64,000 nucleotides of DNA from Aricia agestis (lineage: Eukaryota > Arthropoda > Insecta > Lepidoptera > Lycaenidae). The stretch is from positions 20,691,980 to 20,755,979 of the forward strand of contig NC_056407.1 of NCBI RefSeq assembly GCF_905147365.1, read 5' to 3'. Under the pieces are notes generated by a model, which had not been told where the DNA came from, ran no database searches, and worked only from the letters and a program-made list of their open reading frames with translations. Shown one piece after another: positions 63,436 through 64,000 of this stretch (within the stretch, counting starts at the first letter, position 1; the number at the start of each line of letters is the position of its first letter). A program made the translations under genes and the position numbers.

Positions 63436-64000
63436 CTAAAGTACATTATAGTGGTCATCAAATAAAAAATCATTAATAGAGTAATAGCATTTGGTAAGTA
63501 ACAATTTTTTCAAATTCTTTTTAAAGATATTTACATTAGTGTCACTAATACTCTTGGGAATTTTATTGTAAATTTTCGGGCCCATGCAGAAAACACTCTT
63601 TGCCATTATCTCTTTTCTACAGGTATGTACACATAGTTTGTCACCGTGTCGTCTATTTCTTACTACATTATTTGACAGTCGTGGGTAGAGGTGCAAATTA
63701 CGTTTTACAAATAATGCAACCTCAAGTATATACAAAGATGGAAATGTGAGAAGTTGGTATTGTTTAAAAATTGGTTGACAGCTATCAGTACTTTTTAATT
63801 GAAACATCGCTCTTATGCAACGTTTTTGCATCTTAAATATAAATTCCTTATCTGCGGCATTTCCCCAAAAAATTATGCCGTACCTCATAACTGACTCGAC
63901 TAAACCATGATAAGCAGTAATAAGTGTTTTAACGTTGACTGATAAGGATAGCTTACCTAGCGCATATGCAAAACTACTTATTTTTTTAACTAGTTCTTGT
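63436..64000 (-). CDS. CR1/Jockey-like LINE ORF2, C-terminal part (runs off right edge)
   Basis: The frame is open from the window edge to the stop at 63436. It starts QELVKKISSFAYALGKLS, LSVNVKTLITAYHGLVESV, then RYGIIFWGN, KMQKRCIRAMFQLK, SLYILEVALFVKRN, GPKIYNKIPKSI, FKKNLKKLLLTKCYYSIND, FLFDDHYNVL. This is the thumb and C-terminal region that follows the reverse transcriptase palm. No stop or frameshift is seen over about 188 codons, unlike every other LINE piece here, so this copy may be recent. The catalytic domains would lie beyond the window. The 3' UTR follows directly. Confidence 0.88.
   Translation of the reverse strand, partial: QELVKKISSFAYALGKLSLSVNVKTLITAYHGLVESVMRYGIIFWGNAADKEFIFKMQKRCIRAMFQLKSTDSCQPIFKQYQLLTFPSLYILEVALFVKRNLHLYPRLSNNVVRNRRHGDKLCVHTCRKEIMAKSVFCMGPKIYNKIPKSISDTNVNIFKKNLKKLLLTKCYYSINDFLFDDHYNVL

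Overview
This is a gene-poor, AT-rich stretch of an insect nuclear genome, almost certainly a moth or butterfly (Lepidoptera). The reasons are many short Helitron families with the ending CTAG^T and 5' ends like TAATATTATAAA(T/G)GCGAAAG, two tRNA-derived SINEs of lepidopteran type, AT-centred and foldback MITEs, and RTE- and CR1/Jockey-like LINE remnants. I found no convincing host protein-coding gene, rRNA gene or functional tRNA gene. Every recognisable protein-coding stretch belongs to a mobile element and all are broken, except possibly the LINE that runs off the right edge.

Layout. 0-5 kb: foldback MITEs, a Helitron-like element and a dead RTE reverse transcriptase (minus strand). 5-9.4 kb: repeats and an inverted pair of Helitron-like arms around a SINE that is split by a piggyBac-type element with TTAA duplications. 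10.4-12.5 kb: a CR1/Jockey-like LINE whose ORF is cut by a 1.06 kb Helitron at a precise A|T site. 13-21.5 kb: Helitrons, an (AT)n-centred MITE, an LTR fragment, large foldbacks, and a second copy of the chimeric Helitron that itself carries a LINE tail. 24.5-26 kb: a TIR element with a THAP zinc-finger ORF. 26-27.4 kb: a PIF-type MITE inside one Helitron and a LINE inside the next. 28.7-32.4 kb: a hAT-type MITE, then a 2.85 kb TIR element with TCGA duplications, loaded with other elements. 35-44.3 kb: SINE, MITE-in-MITE, a PIF/Harbinger element cut by a Helitron, ORF1-only LINE copies, and a solo LTR. 45.3-46.6 kb: a foldback MITE holding LINE pieces, one with a snap-back rearrangement. 47.9-64 kb: further Helitrons, a SINE, a GTGTC/GACGT pentanucleotide array, foldbacks with 20-bp tandem repeats, and a LINE ORF2 3' end leaving the window.

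The elements do not work together as a pathway. Their nesting gives a relative order of insertion. The most useful points are insertions with a readable empty site, a chimeric Helitron present in two copies with the same junction, LINE copies that end after ORF1, and two TIR elements (29520-32370 and 24521-25954) that I cannot place firmly in a superfamily. Family names come from recognised termini and motifs, not database searches.
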